From the NCBI RefSeq assembly GCF_017798165.1, contig NZ_CP059068.1:4154001-4218000 (forward strand): 64,000 bases of DNA, in the 5' to 3' direction. Positions 1-9,069 of this stretch are shown piece after piece. This DNA comes from Rhodoferax sp. AJA081-3 (GTDB lineage: Bacteria > Pseudomonadota > Gammaproteobacteria > Burkholderiales > Burkholderiaceae_C). Position numbers and translations under genes: made by a program. The notes beneath the pieces were generated by a model. That model was not told the DNA's origin and did no database searches. It saw only the letters and a program-made list of their open reading frames with translations. Each line of letters starts with the position of its first letter. Within the stretch, counting starts at the first letter, position 1.

Positions 1-93
1 GTGGACGCCGGTTATGACGTCGTCAAGCTGGAGCCCGTGACCCAGTCCGTGGCCGACATCAAGGCCGAGATGCTGAAAGGCCGCAGCAAATGA
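1..93 (+). CDS. 3' end of an unidentified gene
   Basis: The window opens inside a reading frame that encodes about 30 residues and ends in TGA at 91-93. The stop overlaps the start of the next gene in an ATGA arrangement, so the two are probably translationally coupled. The visible tail contains a GYDVV stretch that would suit a heavy-metal-associated domain, and the next gene is mercuric-transport-like, but too little is visible to name a family. Function is left open. Confidence 0.5.
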   Translation: MDAGYDVVKLEPVTQSVADIKAEMLKGRSK

Positions 94-482
94 GTGCGGA
101 TGGTCTGGCTGAGACCCGTGGCAGCTTGTGGTCGTCGGTGGCCAGCCTGTTTGCCACGTCTGGCACGCTGGTGTGTTGCGCCATACCCGCGCTGCTGGTG
201 GCGTTGGGGGCGGGGGCGGCTCTGTCGTCGCTGGTGGCTGTGTTCCCGCAGGTGGTGTGGCTCAGTGAACACAAGCTGGGCCTGTTTGTGTTTGCCGGCC
301 TGATGCTGGGCGCCAGCGGCGTGCTGCAGTGGCGCAACCGCACCGCGCCGTGCCCCACAGACCCCGCACTGCGCCAGGGCTGCCTGCGCACCCGCAAGCT
401 GGCGGCCCGGGTGTATGGCGTCAGCGTGGTGTTTTATCTCGTCGGCGGCTGGTTTGCGTTTGTGATGCCGCTGGTAGGTTAA
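90..482 (+). CDS. MerC/MerT-like small membrane transport protein
   Basis: A 130-aa integral membrane protein with about three to four hydrophobic segments. The first segment carries a vicinal cysteine pair, Cys29-Cys30, followed by Ala-Ile-Pro; this arrangement is typical of MerT/MerC mercury importers, where the pair passes Hg(II) through the membrane. Two more cysteines, Cys88 and Cys98, lie in the loop before the last segment. The start overlaps the upstream stop (ATGA). No merR or merA gene is visible, so the substrate could be another soft metal or unknown. The family call rests on the cysteine-pair motif and topology only. Confidence 0.55.
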   Translation: MSADGLAETRGSLWSSVASLFATSGTLVCCAIPALLVALGAGAALSSLVAVFPQVVWLSEHKLGLFVFAGLMLGASGVLQWRNRTAPCPTDPALRQGCLRTRKLAARVYGVSVVFYLVGGWFAFVMPLVG

Positions 483-485
483 ACG

Positions 486-3131
486 CTAGCGAACCAGCGT
501 AAACAGCGTGCGGTAGCGGGTATTGCGCAGCATCTCATCCGGATCGATTCCGTAGCCTACGAGGACCGATGCGCCCACCAAAAAGTCAGCGGTCAGGTTG
601 TCGTTTTCCAGAATCGTGATCAACACCAGGTCTTGCACGCTGTTCAGCGCGACCCCGCTCAGAAAGGCGCTGATGGGCCATACCAGGGGGGCCCAACTGC
701 GGTTGGGCAGCAGTTGAAAGTAGATCGGGCTGGCATTGTTGGGCAGCAGGGCGGCGACATACAGGTTGTACCCGGGGGTATTCTGTGCACGGACTCCGTC
801 GGGCTTGCCGGTCGCCAACGCCGTGGGCCGCGTTCCTTGTGCAAACGCACCGTTAGGACCCAGCCCACGGATGTCCACCTTCAGGGACGTGGCACTCAAA
901 CTGCCGGACTTGTAGGTTGCGATAAAAAACGGCACCGTCTTCCCAGCGGGTAATGGCAGGCTTTGCGCTGTGGTGTCCAAGCGCAAAAACCCAGAGAACG
1001 TCTCATTGGCAACGCCCACCAGGGTGTTCGGGCGGCTGTAGGTGCCGTCCCCCAGTTGTCCCAGTGTGTTGAGCCCGCCGGCATAGGCGGTGCCATCCCG
1101 TCGCAGCACCGCGCTGACGCCATTGCCTGCGGTCACGCTGGTAATGTCCGTGATGCCCATGCTCAGCGGCGCAGCGCTGGCCGTGGCAGCGGGCGGGTTG
1201 TCGCCCAACTCGCCCAGCATTTCATAGCCCCACTGCCAGCCCCAGACGGAGCCATCGCTGCGCAGTGCCAGTGCGTGTGCTGCTCCTACAGACAGTGCGG
1301 TGACACCGTTGAGCCCCGGAATGATGGCGGGGGTCAGGCGGTTGGTTTGGGAGCCATCGCCCAACTGGCCGCGTGTGTTCTCACCCCACGCGAACACCGT
1401 GCCATCCGCGCGCAGCGCGTAGCTGCTGGCGTTGCCCGCAGCAATAGCGACCACGCCCGACAGACCAAACACAGGCAGCGCTTGTTTGCTGCTGGCGGTG
1501 TTGCCCGTGCCCAGTTGCCCGGAGGCGTTGTCGCCCCAGGCCCAGACCGTGCCATCGCGGTTGAGCGCCAGTGCGTGTGAACCCCCCGCGGCTATGGCCG
1601 TTGCCTGGCTGTGCAGTTGGGTGGGCACGGCAGGCTGGTCCAAAACGCCGGGCAAGGTGCTGCCCCAGCCCCAGACGGTGCCATCACGCTTGAGGGCCAG
1701 CGAGTAATACGTAGCGGCCGCTACGGTTTGCACACCAGCAATCGTGCTCAATCGGATCGGGGTTCCGGTGTCACGGTAGGTGCCGTCGCCCAGTTCAGCG
1801 TATCCGTTACTGCCCCAGGCCCACACGGCGCCGTCCTGGTCGACCCCCAGGCTGTGGCCCACCCCGGCAGAAACCTGGGCCATGCGCGGCAAGCTGGCCA
1901 CGGCTGCTGGCAGCGAGCGGCTCAGCACCCGTGCGCGGCCCAACTGACCCGAAGTGTCCAGACCCCAGGTCCACACATTGCCAGCCGCGTCCAAGGCCAT
2001 GCCGTGCCAGGTGCCGGACGCTACTTGCACGATGTTGCTGATGCCTATCACCGGGCCGGGCGCGTCGCGGTACACCGTGGTGCCATCACCCAGGCTGCCA
2101 AAGCCGTTGCCACCGCCAAACCCCAACACCTGGCCGTTGGTCTGGAGCAAAAAACCCTGCCCGTAACCGGCAGCAACGGCCCTTAGTGGACCGACTGGTG
2201 GCTGGGCTTCTGGCGCACTGGCGGTGGTCCAGCGCCACCAGCTGCTGCCGTCGCCATGGATGGCCACCAGGCCAAAGCTGTTGACCGTGCCGGCGATAGC
2301 CGCAATACCCGAAAGGCCCGGTGTTTGTACCGGCGTGGTGCGGGGCGGACCATGCGGGGTGGCGTAGGGCGCGGTAACACCCCATTCCCACACGCTGCCA
2401 TCTGGCCTGAGCGCTGCGCTGAAGTCGTTGCCGGCGGCAATGGCGGTTGCGCTGCCGGCTGTGCCCACCTGCACGGGGCGAAGGCGGGTCACCGTGCTGC
2501 CATCACCCACGGCCCCTTCCACATTGGAGCCCCATGCCCATACGCTGCCGTCAAGGCGCAATGCCAGGGCGTGGCGGTTGCCGCAGGCGATGGCGCTGAT
2601 CGCACCGAGATCCGCAATCTGGATCGGTACGGATGAGCTGTTCTGTGTGCCGTTGCCTAATACACCGTCAGAGTTTTCACCCCAAGCCCAGACCGACCCG
2701 TCCGTGCGCAAGGCCAGCGAATACGAGCCACCGCCGCAAACCCGCGAGGCACCGGTCAAGCCTGTCACCTGCACCGGGTTGGACCGGTTGGTGCTGCTGC
2801 CATCGCCGAGTTGACCCGCGTCATTGCTGCCCCAGGCCCAGACCGTTCCATCGGCGCCAATGGCCAGGGAATGGTTGATGCCCGCCGCAATGCTCTGGAT
2901 GCCAGCCACGGTCAGTGCGCGGCCAGGTGTTGCTTCAAAGGGGAGCACACCCGCGCCCAGTTGCCCGCTTTGGTCAGACCCCCAGCTCAGCACCGTGCCG
3001 TCGTTGCGCAGCGCGAGGCTGTGTTGGTAGCCCACGGACACCATGGGTTGGATGGCCTGGGCAGACACGTTGCCGGTGATCACAAGGCCCATCGTCATCA
3101 GCCCCAAGATACGCATGGCATGGTTCAGCAT
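486..3131 (-). CDS. Secreted RCC1-repeat protein
   Basis: An 881-aa protein with a signal peptide ending near residue 26 (Val-Ser-Ala-Gln-Ala). It is followed by about 13-14 repeats of the RCC1 type with the recurring words HSLAL, DGTVWAWG and GQLGDG. These predict one or two seven-bladed beta-propellers. The last about 190 residues form a separate domain without repeats. I chose the ATG at 3131 because an AAGGAGA ribosome-binding site sits just upstream and the signal peptide begins there; a 100-residue longer frame would overlap the upstream gene. It lies 17 bp behind the FecR-TPR gene, so the two are probably one operon. Function unknown; bacterial RCC1 proteins are generally secreted or surface proteins. 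Confidence 0.8.
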   Translation of the reverse strand: MLNHAMRILGLMTMGLVITGNVSAQAIQPMVSVGYQHSLALRNDGTVLSWGSDQSGQLGAGVLPFEATPGRALTVAGIQSIAAGINHSLAIGADGTVWAWGSNDAGQLGDGSSTNRSNPVQVTGLTGASRVCGGGSYSLALRTDGSVWAWGENSDGVLGNGTQNSSSVPIQIADLGAISAIACGNRHALALRLDGSVWAWGSNVEGAVGDGSTVTRLRPVQVGTAGSATAIAAGNDFSAALRPDGSVWEWGVTAPYATPHGPPRTTPVQTPGLSGIAAIAGTVNSFGLVAIHGDGSSWWRWTTASAPEAQPPVGPLRAVAAGYGQGFLLQTNGQVLGFGGGNGFGSLGDGTTVYRDAPGPVIGISNIVQVASGTWHGMALDAAGNVWTWGLDTSGQLGRARVLSRSLPAAVASLPRMAQVSAGVGHSLGVDQDGAVWAWGSNGYAELGDGTYRDTGTPIRLSTIAGVQTVAAATYYSLALKRDGTVWGWGSTLPGVLDQPAVPTQLHSQATAIAAGGSHALALNRDGTVWAWGDNASGQLGTGNTASSKQALPVFGLSGVVAIAAGNASSYALRADGTVFAWGENTRGQLGDGSQTNRLTPAIIPGLNGVTALSVGAAHALALRSDGSVWGWQWGYEMLGELGDNPPAATASAAPLSMGITDITSVTAGNGVSAVLRRDGTAYAGGLNTLGQLGDGTYSRPNTLVGVANETFSGFLRLDTTAQSLPLPAGKTVPFFIATYKSGSLSATSLKVDIRGLGPNGAFAQGTRPTALATGKPDGVRAQNTPGYNLYVAALLPNNASPIYFQLLPNRSWAPLVWPISAFLSGVALNSVQDLVLITILENDNLTADFLVGASVLVGYGIDPDEMLRNTRYRTLFTLVR

Positions 3132-3148
3132 GGCTGTCTCCTTTGTAC

Positions 3149-6100
3149 TCAATACCGTAGCAGTACCGCAATGCCGATGGTTGGGTCTACGGCCTTCTTC
3201 AGCATTTGGGCGGCCCAGCTCTCCAGCTGCCAGCGTTTGTCGGTGGACTCCCACTTCATACGCAGTGCCAGATCCCAGGACGCAGGGATCTCGTTGCCAT
3301 ACTCCGTGGTCAATTGCTCGGAGCGCCAGACCAGGGTTGCACCGGCCGTCAGGCGGGCTGCATTGCTCCAGTCCAGCCCCAGGCCCACCCGGTGGCGCGG
3401 CAGGTAGGGCAGGGGCAGGCCCTTGAACCACTCGCTGGTGTTGCGGCTGTCGCTCAGCACAACACTGGTGTTGGCCGCAAAACCGTTGCCGAGCACGGCA
3501 TTGCCCACCAGGCCCAGCTGGCGCAGGCTGCCTTCGGCAAATACGGGTTGCCCCTCCAGCCGCTCGGGGTCGTTCCCATTCTGGAAGGTGCCACGGTCGC
3601 GCAGGCGGTTGATATCGGAAACCTCTTGCGCCGTGTTGAGCACAAAACCGGCCTCACCCAGGTTGCGGACCGTACGCGCGTCCACAAAAGCCGATACAAA
3701 GCTGCTGCGGGTCATCTCCCAATCGGCCTGCAGGCGCAGTCGCTGCTGCCGCCCGCCCGGCAGCGTGAGCTGGTCGTCCACGGGGATGCCGGCAATGGCA
3801 GTCGGGCGCAGGCTGTGGGGCGCGTTGGAGCGCACCCAGTCGTGCCATGCCGCGCGCAGCGCCACATTTGCACTAGGGCGCCAGACGGCGCCCAGCATGG
3901 GCAGGGCATGGTCTCGGGTTTGGTCGCTGCTACCGGCACTGCTTTGCACCGCCTTGCGGTAGTGGATACCGGCCAGGCCACCCTCCAGGCTCCAGTAGTT
4001 GGCCAGGGCATAACGACCCTGCGCATACACCAGGCGGAAATCGTCCTGCTCTTGGGTTGTGGTCGTGAGCGTGCGGCCCCGGGTCAGCAGACCCGCATCC
4101 GTAGTGGCGGCCTCAACACCCGCGCTCACCTCGTGCCCGCCCGCACGCCAGGTGGTGCGCAACTGCAGGACGCGCGTGCTGCTGTCCTGGTCTTGGGTGA
4201 TCGGGCTCTGCAGTGAGATGGTCCGAGCGGTGTAGCTGCCCTCACCCAGCTTCAACCAGACCTGGGTATCAGGATCCAGGCGCAGGCTGCCACCGGCGTC
4301 CAGGCGCCGGGTGTGTCCGGTGATGCGCTCACGGCTCAGCAGGCCCATGCGCTCGATCTCCGGCACATACTGGTTGGCAAAAGCGAACAGCGCAACATCG
4401 TGTGTGGGCTTGGCGCCCAGCGCCAGCGTGTAGGCGTTGCCACGCGCGTCCAGGTCCTGCTGGCCCGGTCGCAGCTCGTTGCGCAGCCCTTCAAAAAACC
4501 AGGCGACGGGAAACGGGGCGTAGTGGGAGCCGTTGACCACCACAGACGGTTCGCTATAACCAAACGCCTTGCTGTTCGTCATGCGCGCACCCAGCGTCAG
4601 ATAGTTGCCGGGTTCTGGCAGCAGGCTTTGCATGCGCGGGTTGGCTCCCAGCGCCAAGGGGTCGGTCAGGTAGCCCTGTACCAACTCGGAGGCCTTGGTA
4701 AAGCTGCCAATGGTTTGATCGGCGAGGAAAAAATGGCTACCGGCCCACAGGGCGTCGTTAGATTCCGCGGCGTAGTAACGCGCCCAAGAGGCCATGCCAA
4801 GTTTGGACAACGCGCTGCCGATATTGGCACTGCCTTTTTGGTCCATCGCCAGCGCGTCAAGCGATTTGAGGAAGGGCAGTTTCTCCTTGGCCTTGCGCGC
4901 TTCGACCGCAGCCGCAAACAGTTCGCCGCGGTCCTGGTGGACCAGGCTCGCCATCAGGTGGGGCAGCGGGTCCTGTGGATCACGCTCAGTGGCTTGGCGC
5001 AAGAACTCAAGGGCCGTATCCGATTCACCGCGCTGGTGGTGGGCAGCGGCGCGGTACAAGTAGGTGCGGGCGTAGCGGGGTTCCAGCAGGTTGCTGCGCA
5101 GAATGGTTTCCATGGCGGCGTCCCGTTCGCCGTGCCGTAGTTGCAACTGGGCCAGGCCCGAGAGTGCGGTGTAGTCTTGCGGGTCTTGCCGCAGGGCTAC
5201 ATCGAATTGCGTGCGCGCTGCATTCCATTGGTAGGCTGTGGTTGCGAGATTGCCTTGTTCGGCCGCCAGGCTGGGCAACTGGGGCGTGCGTTTCTGGGCC
5301 TCTGCCAAGTGGCCGTAGGCTGCGGCGAGGTCTTCGCGCGCAATCGCAATGCGTGCCAGGCCCAGGCTGGCCCGGCCGTCTGCTGGGTCGAGTGTTTCCG
5401 CGCGGCGGAAGGCACTCTGCGCCAGCTTGGCCAGCCCCTCAAAATACGCCGCCTCGCCCAGCGCAAGCCAGGCATCGGCTGTCTGCGCAAAACGCTCGCT
5501 GGCCGATTGGGCCAGCTTCAGGGCGCCCGCGCCATCACCCTGGATAAGCGCCAGGCGTGACAGCGCAGCGGGAAATCTGCCGTCCATCGGGTAGGCGGCG
5601 GCGCCCCGTTCCAGCAAGGCTCTGGCCTCTGCGAAGTTGGCATTGCGCAGCGCCAGGTCGGCCAGCAGCAGGGTGTCTGCCGCCAATGGTGAGGCTTGCG
5701 AGCGCAACAGGCTTTCGGCGCCCAGCCAGTCTTCGCGGGCAATGTGTTCAATAACTTCCTTGCGTTGCCCATCACCACGGTATTCGGCATACCGGTCGGG
5801 TTCCACCCGCACGGCGCTGACCCACTGCACCCGCTCGGCAGGGTTGACCAGGATGCGTTTGACCGGTGCCTTGCCAGGCTCCGCCAGGGCCTGTTCGCCG
5901 TTGCCCACACGCACCGTGCCGTAGGTATTGCCAAACTGCACGGAGCCGTGCAATACCGTCAACGTGGACCGGCCCTCTGCATCCACCACCATCTCCCAGT
6001 CCGTGCCATGGATCGCGGCAATGGCGGAAGGCGTTTCCATCTTCAGCGTGCCGCTGGGTTGCTTGGATTGGGACCAGGCACGCCCCTGGCGCAGGTTGAG

Positions 6101-6400
6101 GGTTGTGCCGGGGGTCTTCTCGTCTTTTCGTAACTGGAAGATGCTGTTGGCTGCCAGCTTGATCTGCACTTCGGGTGCAACCACCAGTGCCATATGGCTG
6201 TCGGGCCCGGTGCGTACCCACCAGGACGGTTCCAGTTGCACCTTCAGTTTGGCTTCCAGCCAGGCGCCATTGCCGTCCGGCCGGTAGTCACCCTTGCCGG
6301 ATAGGCCAATAATCTCGGCAAAACCCGCATGTGCCACCGCAACGGTGCAACCGCAAAGCACCAAAGCCAGTAGCTGTGGACGTGTGCATGTGTACTGCAT
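3149..6400 (-). CDS. FecR-domain protein with TPR repeats and outer-membrane barrel-like C-terminus
   Basis: A 1083-aa envelope protein. Residues 1-25 look like a signal peptide. Residues about 40-150 match the FecR domain (GPDSHMALV, IHGTDWEM, TLTVLHGSVQFG), which in this setting is a periplasmic binding module rather than an anti-sigma factor. Residues about 220-530 are tetratricopeptide repeats. The remaining about 500 residues alternate polar and aromatic residues and end in aromatic Tyr after Leu-Arg, as outer-membrane beta-barrels do. The gene is divergent from the CHASE2 cyclase and directly upstream of the RCC1 gene. FecR proteins next to CHASE2 cyclases are a recurrent pairing in proteobacteria. 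The barrel assignment is inference. Confidence 0.75.
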   Translation of the reverse strand: MQYTCTRPQLLALVLCGCTVAVAHAGFAEIIGLSGKGDYRPDGNGAWLEAKLKVQLEPSWWVRTGPDSHMALVVAPEVQIKLAANSIFQLRKDEKTPGTTLNLRQGRAWSQSKQPSGTLKMETPSAIAAIHGTDWEMVVDAEGRSTLTVLHGSVQFGNTYGTVRVGNGEQALAEPGKAPVKRILVNPAERVQWVSAVRVEPDRYAEYRGDGQRKEVIEHIAREDWLGAESLLRSQASPLAADTLLLADLALRNANFAEARALLERGAAAYPMDGRFPAALSRLALIQGDGAGALKLAQSASERFAQTADAWLALGEAAYFEGLAKLAQSAFRRAETLDPADGRASLGLARIAIAREDLAAAYGHLAEAQKRTPQLPSLAAEQGNLATTAYQWNAARTQFDVALRQDPQDYTALSGLAQLQLRHGERDAAMETILRSNLLEPRYARTYLYRAAAHHQRGESDTALEFLRQATERDPQDPLPHLMASLVHQDRGELFAAAVEARKAKEKLPFLKSLDALAMDQKGSANIGSALSKLGMASWARYYAAESNDALWAGSHFFLADQTIGSFTKASELVQGYLTDPLALGANPRMQSLLPEPGNYLTLGARMTNSKAFGYSEPSVVVNGSHYAPFPVAWFFEGLRNELRPGQQDLDARGNAYTLALGAKPTHDVALFAFANQYVPEIERMGLLSRERITGHTRRLDAGGSLRLDPDTQVWLKLGEGSYTARTISLQSPITQDQDSSTRVLQLRTTWRAGGHEVSAGVEAATTDAGLLTRGRTLTTTTQEQDDFRLVYAQGRYALANYWSLEGGLAGIHYRKAVQSSAGSSDQTRDHALPMLGAVWRPSANVALRAAWHDWVRSNAPHSLRPTAIAGIPVDDQLTLPGGRQQRLRLQADWEMTRSSFVSAFVDARTVRNLGEAGFVLNTAQEVSDINRLRDRGTFQNGNDPERLEGQPVFAEGSLRQLGLVGNAVLGNGFAANTSVVLSDSRNTSEWFKGLPLPYLPRHRVGLGLDWSNAARLTAGATLVWRSEQLTTEYGNEIPASWDLALRMKWESTDKRWQLESWAAQMLKKAVDPTIGIAVLLRY

Positions 6401-6448
6401 GGGATGAATAACCCCCCGCTTTTGCCTGACTTGCCTTACTCTTGCAGC

Positions 6449-8404
6449 ATGATATTCCCAATCATCCGCGCCCGGGCGGCCAGTCTGCTCATCGCATGTG
6501 CTGCGGTGCTGATCGGGCTCGCGCTGCTCTGGCTACCGGCGTGGCAAAGCCTGGAGAAGCGGGGGTTCGACGTGTTGTCGGTGCTGACGGCGCCTGGCAC
6601 CTCACCACTGCCCATTATTGTGGTCAGCATCGACGATGCGTCGCTGGCCGAGATAACGCATCCCTGGCCCTGGCCGCGGTCCGTGCATGCCGGGCTGATC
6701 GACAAGCTCAAAGCGGCGGGTGCTGCCGTGATTGCCTTTGACGTGCTGTTCTCGCTGCCCACCCGACCAGCCGATGACCAGGCGTTGGCACAGGCCATTG
6801 GGCGTGCGGGCAATGTTGTGTTGGCCGCAGGGCTGGTGCGCCAGGAAACCCCGGCCGGCACCCTGTGGTCCCGGCAAGAACCCCTGACAGAGCTGCAAGC
6901 GGCGGGGGCGCAGGTCGGTATCGTGAACCTGGCTTTTGACAGCGATCTGGTTCTGCGCCGTGTGCCAACGGAAGAAGACGTGTTCTGGCGGCGCATGCTG
7001 GTTAGCCTGCGCCGGGCCATGCCGGAGCAGGAGCTGCCGGGTGCCGTGGGCGACAACGCCATGATCCGCTACGTGGGCCCGCCCGGCGCATGGCCCACCT
7101 TGCCTTATTACAAGGCCTTGGAGCTGGAGAAACATGTCGACCCCAAAGACTTCGCGGGCGCTGTGGTGATTGTGGGTCGGTCTACCCGCTCGGCCACGGA
7201 GATTGGTATGGCGCAGGCTGACCTGTTCTCCACGCCCCATACACGTTTGACCGGCGAACTGATGCCGGGCAGCGAGATCCACGCCAACATCCTCGACAGC
7301 GTGATCCGCCAGCGCAGCATTCGACCGGTTTCGGTCGGCTTGCAAACGGTATTGCTGCTTACGCTGACCCTGCTCGCCAGCGCGTTGCTGCTGTTGCGTC
7401 GACGTTGGCTTGCATGGGTTGCGGTCATGTTGCTGGTCGTGGCAGTTCCCGCATTGGCCTGGGCGCTCTTTGCAGCAGGCAATGCTTGGCTGCCGGTGGG
7501 AGCTCCCATCGTGGTGGTGTGTATGGTGGTGGCGGGCCACGCCATCCTGTCGGCGCTGGCCACGCGGCGGGAGCGTGACCGTGTGCAAAAAATGTTTGCG
7601 CTGTACGTGCCGCCCGAGTTCGTCAAGACCCTCATTGCCCACCCGGAGCGGGCCGGGCTCGGTGGCGACACCCGCCACCTGACGGTGCTGTTTTGTGATT
7701 TGCGGGGCTTCACCACGCTGTCTGCGCAACTGGCACCGGCCGACATCACCAAGGTGCTCAACCGTTACTTCACCTGCATGACCAACGCCATCTTTTCCCA
7801 CGGCGGAACTGTGGACAAGTTCATAGGCGATGCGGTCATGGCATTCTGGGGCGCGCCCCTACCAGACCCCGAGCAGGAGCGCCACGCGATCCAGGCCGCC
7901 ATCGCCATGAAGGACGCGCTGGAGGGGCTCAATGAGGAGCTGGCGGCCCAGGGCAAACCGCCGCTGCGCCTGGGCATTGGCATCCACAGCGGCGATGCCC
8001 TGGTGGGCAATATGGGCTCAGAAAGCCGGCTGAGCTACACCGCCATTGGCGATACGGTCAATGTGGCGTCGCGCCTGGAAGGCGCCAACAAGACACTGGG
8101 TACCGAGATCATGCTGTCTGCGGACACGGCCAAGGGGGCGCCCGACCTGCCTTTGCGCACGCTCGGGGCCATCCGCGTCAAAGGCCGCCCGCAGCCGCTG
8201 CAGGTTCTTACACCGTGCGACCAGCCCGCGCTGATTGAAGCCACCGATGCAGCATTGGCGGCACAAAGGCTGGGTGAGATAACGGTGGCATGCAGCCACT
8301 GGCACAAGGTTCTGGAGCTGGCCCCCCACGACGCGTTGGCCACACTCGCGCTGGCACGCCTGGCCAGCGGGGGTTGGGATGGGGTTTTGGATACCGACAA
8401 ATAG
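6449..8404 (+). CDS. CHASE2-domain adenylate/guanylate cyclase
   Basis: A 651-aa class III nucleotide cyclase. An N-terminal membrane segment is followed by a periplasmic CHASE2 sensor domain (about residues 40-300; PLPIIVVSIDDASL, WPWPR, VIAFDVLFS). Three membrane segments come next (about 305-380), then the cyclase domain starting near LTVLFCDLRGF, with the metal-binding Asp in FCDLRGF and again in DKFIGDAVMAFW. The C-terminal about 60 residues resemble one helix-turn unit. I prefer the ATG at 6449 over 6404, because 6404 would leave only 3 bp to the divergent gene. The catalytic motifs look complete, so cAMP (or cGMP) production in response to a periplasmic signal is likely. Confidence 0.85.
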   Translation: MIFPIIRARAASLLIACAAVLIGLALLWLPAWQSLEKRGFDVLSVLTAPGTSPLPIIVVSIDDASLAEITHPWPWPRSVHAGLIDKLKAAGAAVIAFDVLFSLPTRPADDQALAQAIGRAGNVVLAAGLVRQETPAGTLWSRQEPLTELQAAGAQVGIVNLAFDSDLVLRRVPTEEDVFWRRMLVSLRRAMPEQELPGAVGDNAMIRYVGPPGAWPTLPYYKALELEKHVDPKDFAGAVVIVGRSTRSATEIGMAQADLFSTPHTRLTGELMPGSEIHANILDSVIRQRSIRPVSVGLQTVLLLTLTLLASALLLLRRRWLAWVAVMLLVVAVPALAWALFAAGNAWLPVGAPIVVVCMVVAGHAILSALATRRERDRVQKMFALYVPPEFVKTLIAHPERAGLGGDTRHLTVLFCDLRGFTTLSAQLAPADITKVLNRYFTCMTNAIFSHGGTVDKFIGDAVMAFWGAPLPDPEQERHAIQAAIAMKDALEGLNEELAAQGKPPLRLGIGIHSGDALVGNMGSESRLSYTAIGDTVNVASRLEGANKTLGTEIMLSADTAKGAPDLPLRTLGAIRVKGRPQPLQVLTPCDQPALIEATDAALAAQRLGEITVACSHWHKVLELAPHDALATLALARLASGGWDGVLDTDK

Positions 8405-8481
8405 GGATGAAAGCCTTATAGTCATCCCTAGTCAGCGCTCCCCAGGACAGTTCAAAACAATGCGGACGATAGGAGACCAGT

Positions 8482-8952
8482 GTGCACAAACGTAAGCGGC
8501 TGGCAACCAGTACGCGGCTGGTGCCCGTCAAGAAATTCCAGCCGCATGGCTGCATCGATATCTGGACGGACGGCGATCTGTTGCACTACGAAGCCACCGG
8601 TCCCTTCAACACCGAGTTGGTGGATGCCCTGGCCGTTGCGCAGTTGGAAATTCTCAAAGGCATGACGGAAACCCGACCTTGGGCGAGCATCGGCTGCGTC
8701 AAACAGAGCTTGCTGATGAGTCCCGATGCTTTGGCCCGTTACGCGGAAATCATGCGTGCCCCAAAACCGCAAGGCAGAACGCCGGTGGCCACCGCGTTTG
8801 TCATCGGCCCTGAGGTGGAAGGCCGCGACATCATCGCCCCCCATTTCGTCACAATCTACGCGGACATCGGACGCCCGATGCAGATCTTCCAGACCTTGGA
8901 AGAGGCCAAGTGCTGGGCCCAGGACATGATCGTTGGTGCGGTTTGCGTTTGA
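8482..8952 (+). CDS. SpoIIAA/STAS-like protein, copy 1
   Basis: A 156-aa soluble protein starting with GTG, preceded by a TAGGAGA ribosome-binding site about 8 nt upstream. It shares length and a clear common pattern with the gene at 9980-10450: a DGDLLHYEATGPFN block near residue 30, a VEGRDIIAP block near 113, and a C-terminal LEEAKCWAQD helix. The pattern resembles the SpoIIAA-like (STAS-type) fold, in which small domains bind partners or membranes. It follows the cyclase gene by 77 bp on the same strand and may be cotranscribed. The molecular role is unknown. Confidence 0.6.
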   Translation: MHKRKRLATSTRLVPVKKFQPHGCIDIWTDGDLLHYEATGPFNTELVDALAVAQLEILKGMTETRPWASIGCVKQSLLMSPDALARYAEIMRAPKPQGRTPVATAFVIGPEVEGRDIIAPHFVTIYADIGRPMQIFQTLEEAKCWAQDMIVGAVCV

Positions 8953-9009
8953 ATCAGAATGGGGCCACGCTGCCTGTGCAACGCCTGTTGCGGCAAAGAG
9001 TCTTAAGCG

Positions 9010-9069
9010 AAATTGGCCTCTAGCCCCCGAGAAATGGACTTATCTTGCTATTAATAGAGTAGCAATTTT
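9010..9069 (+). repeat. Dispersed repeat copy A (TAGCCCCCG core)
   Basis: A 60-bp copy of the dispersed repeat found seven times in this window. It starts with AAATTGGCCTCTAGCCCCCG and ends with a short hairpin containing CTATTAATAG and AGCAATTTT. It lies in the intergenic space and abuts the stop codon of the DUF4124 gene on the minus strand, where it could also shape the mRNA 3' end. Confidence 0.75.

Noticed and set aside
486..3431. 981-residue version of the RCC1 gene
   Set aside because: The extra 100 residues overlap the upstream gene and precede a good ribosome-binding site and signal peptide at 3131.
6404..6448. Earlier ATG for the CHASE2 cyclase
   Set aside because: It lies only 3 bp from the divergent FecR gene start, leaving no space for a ribosome-binding site or promoters.
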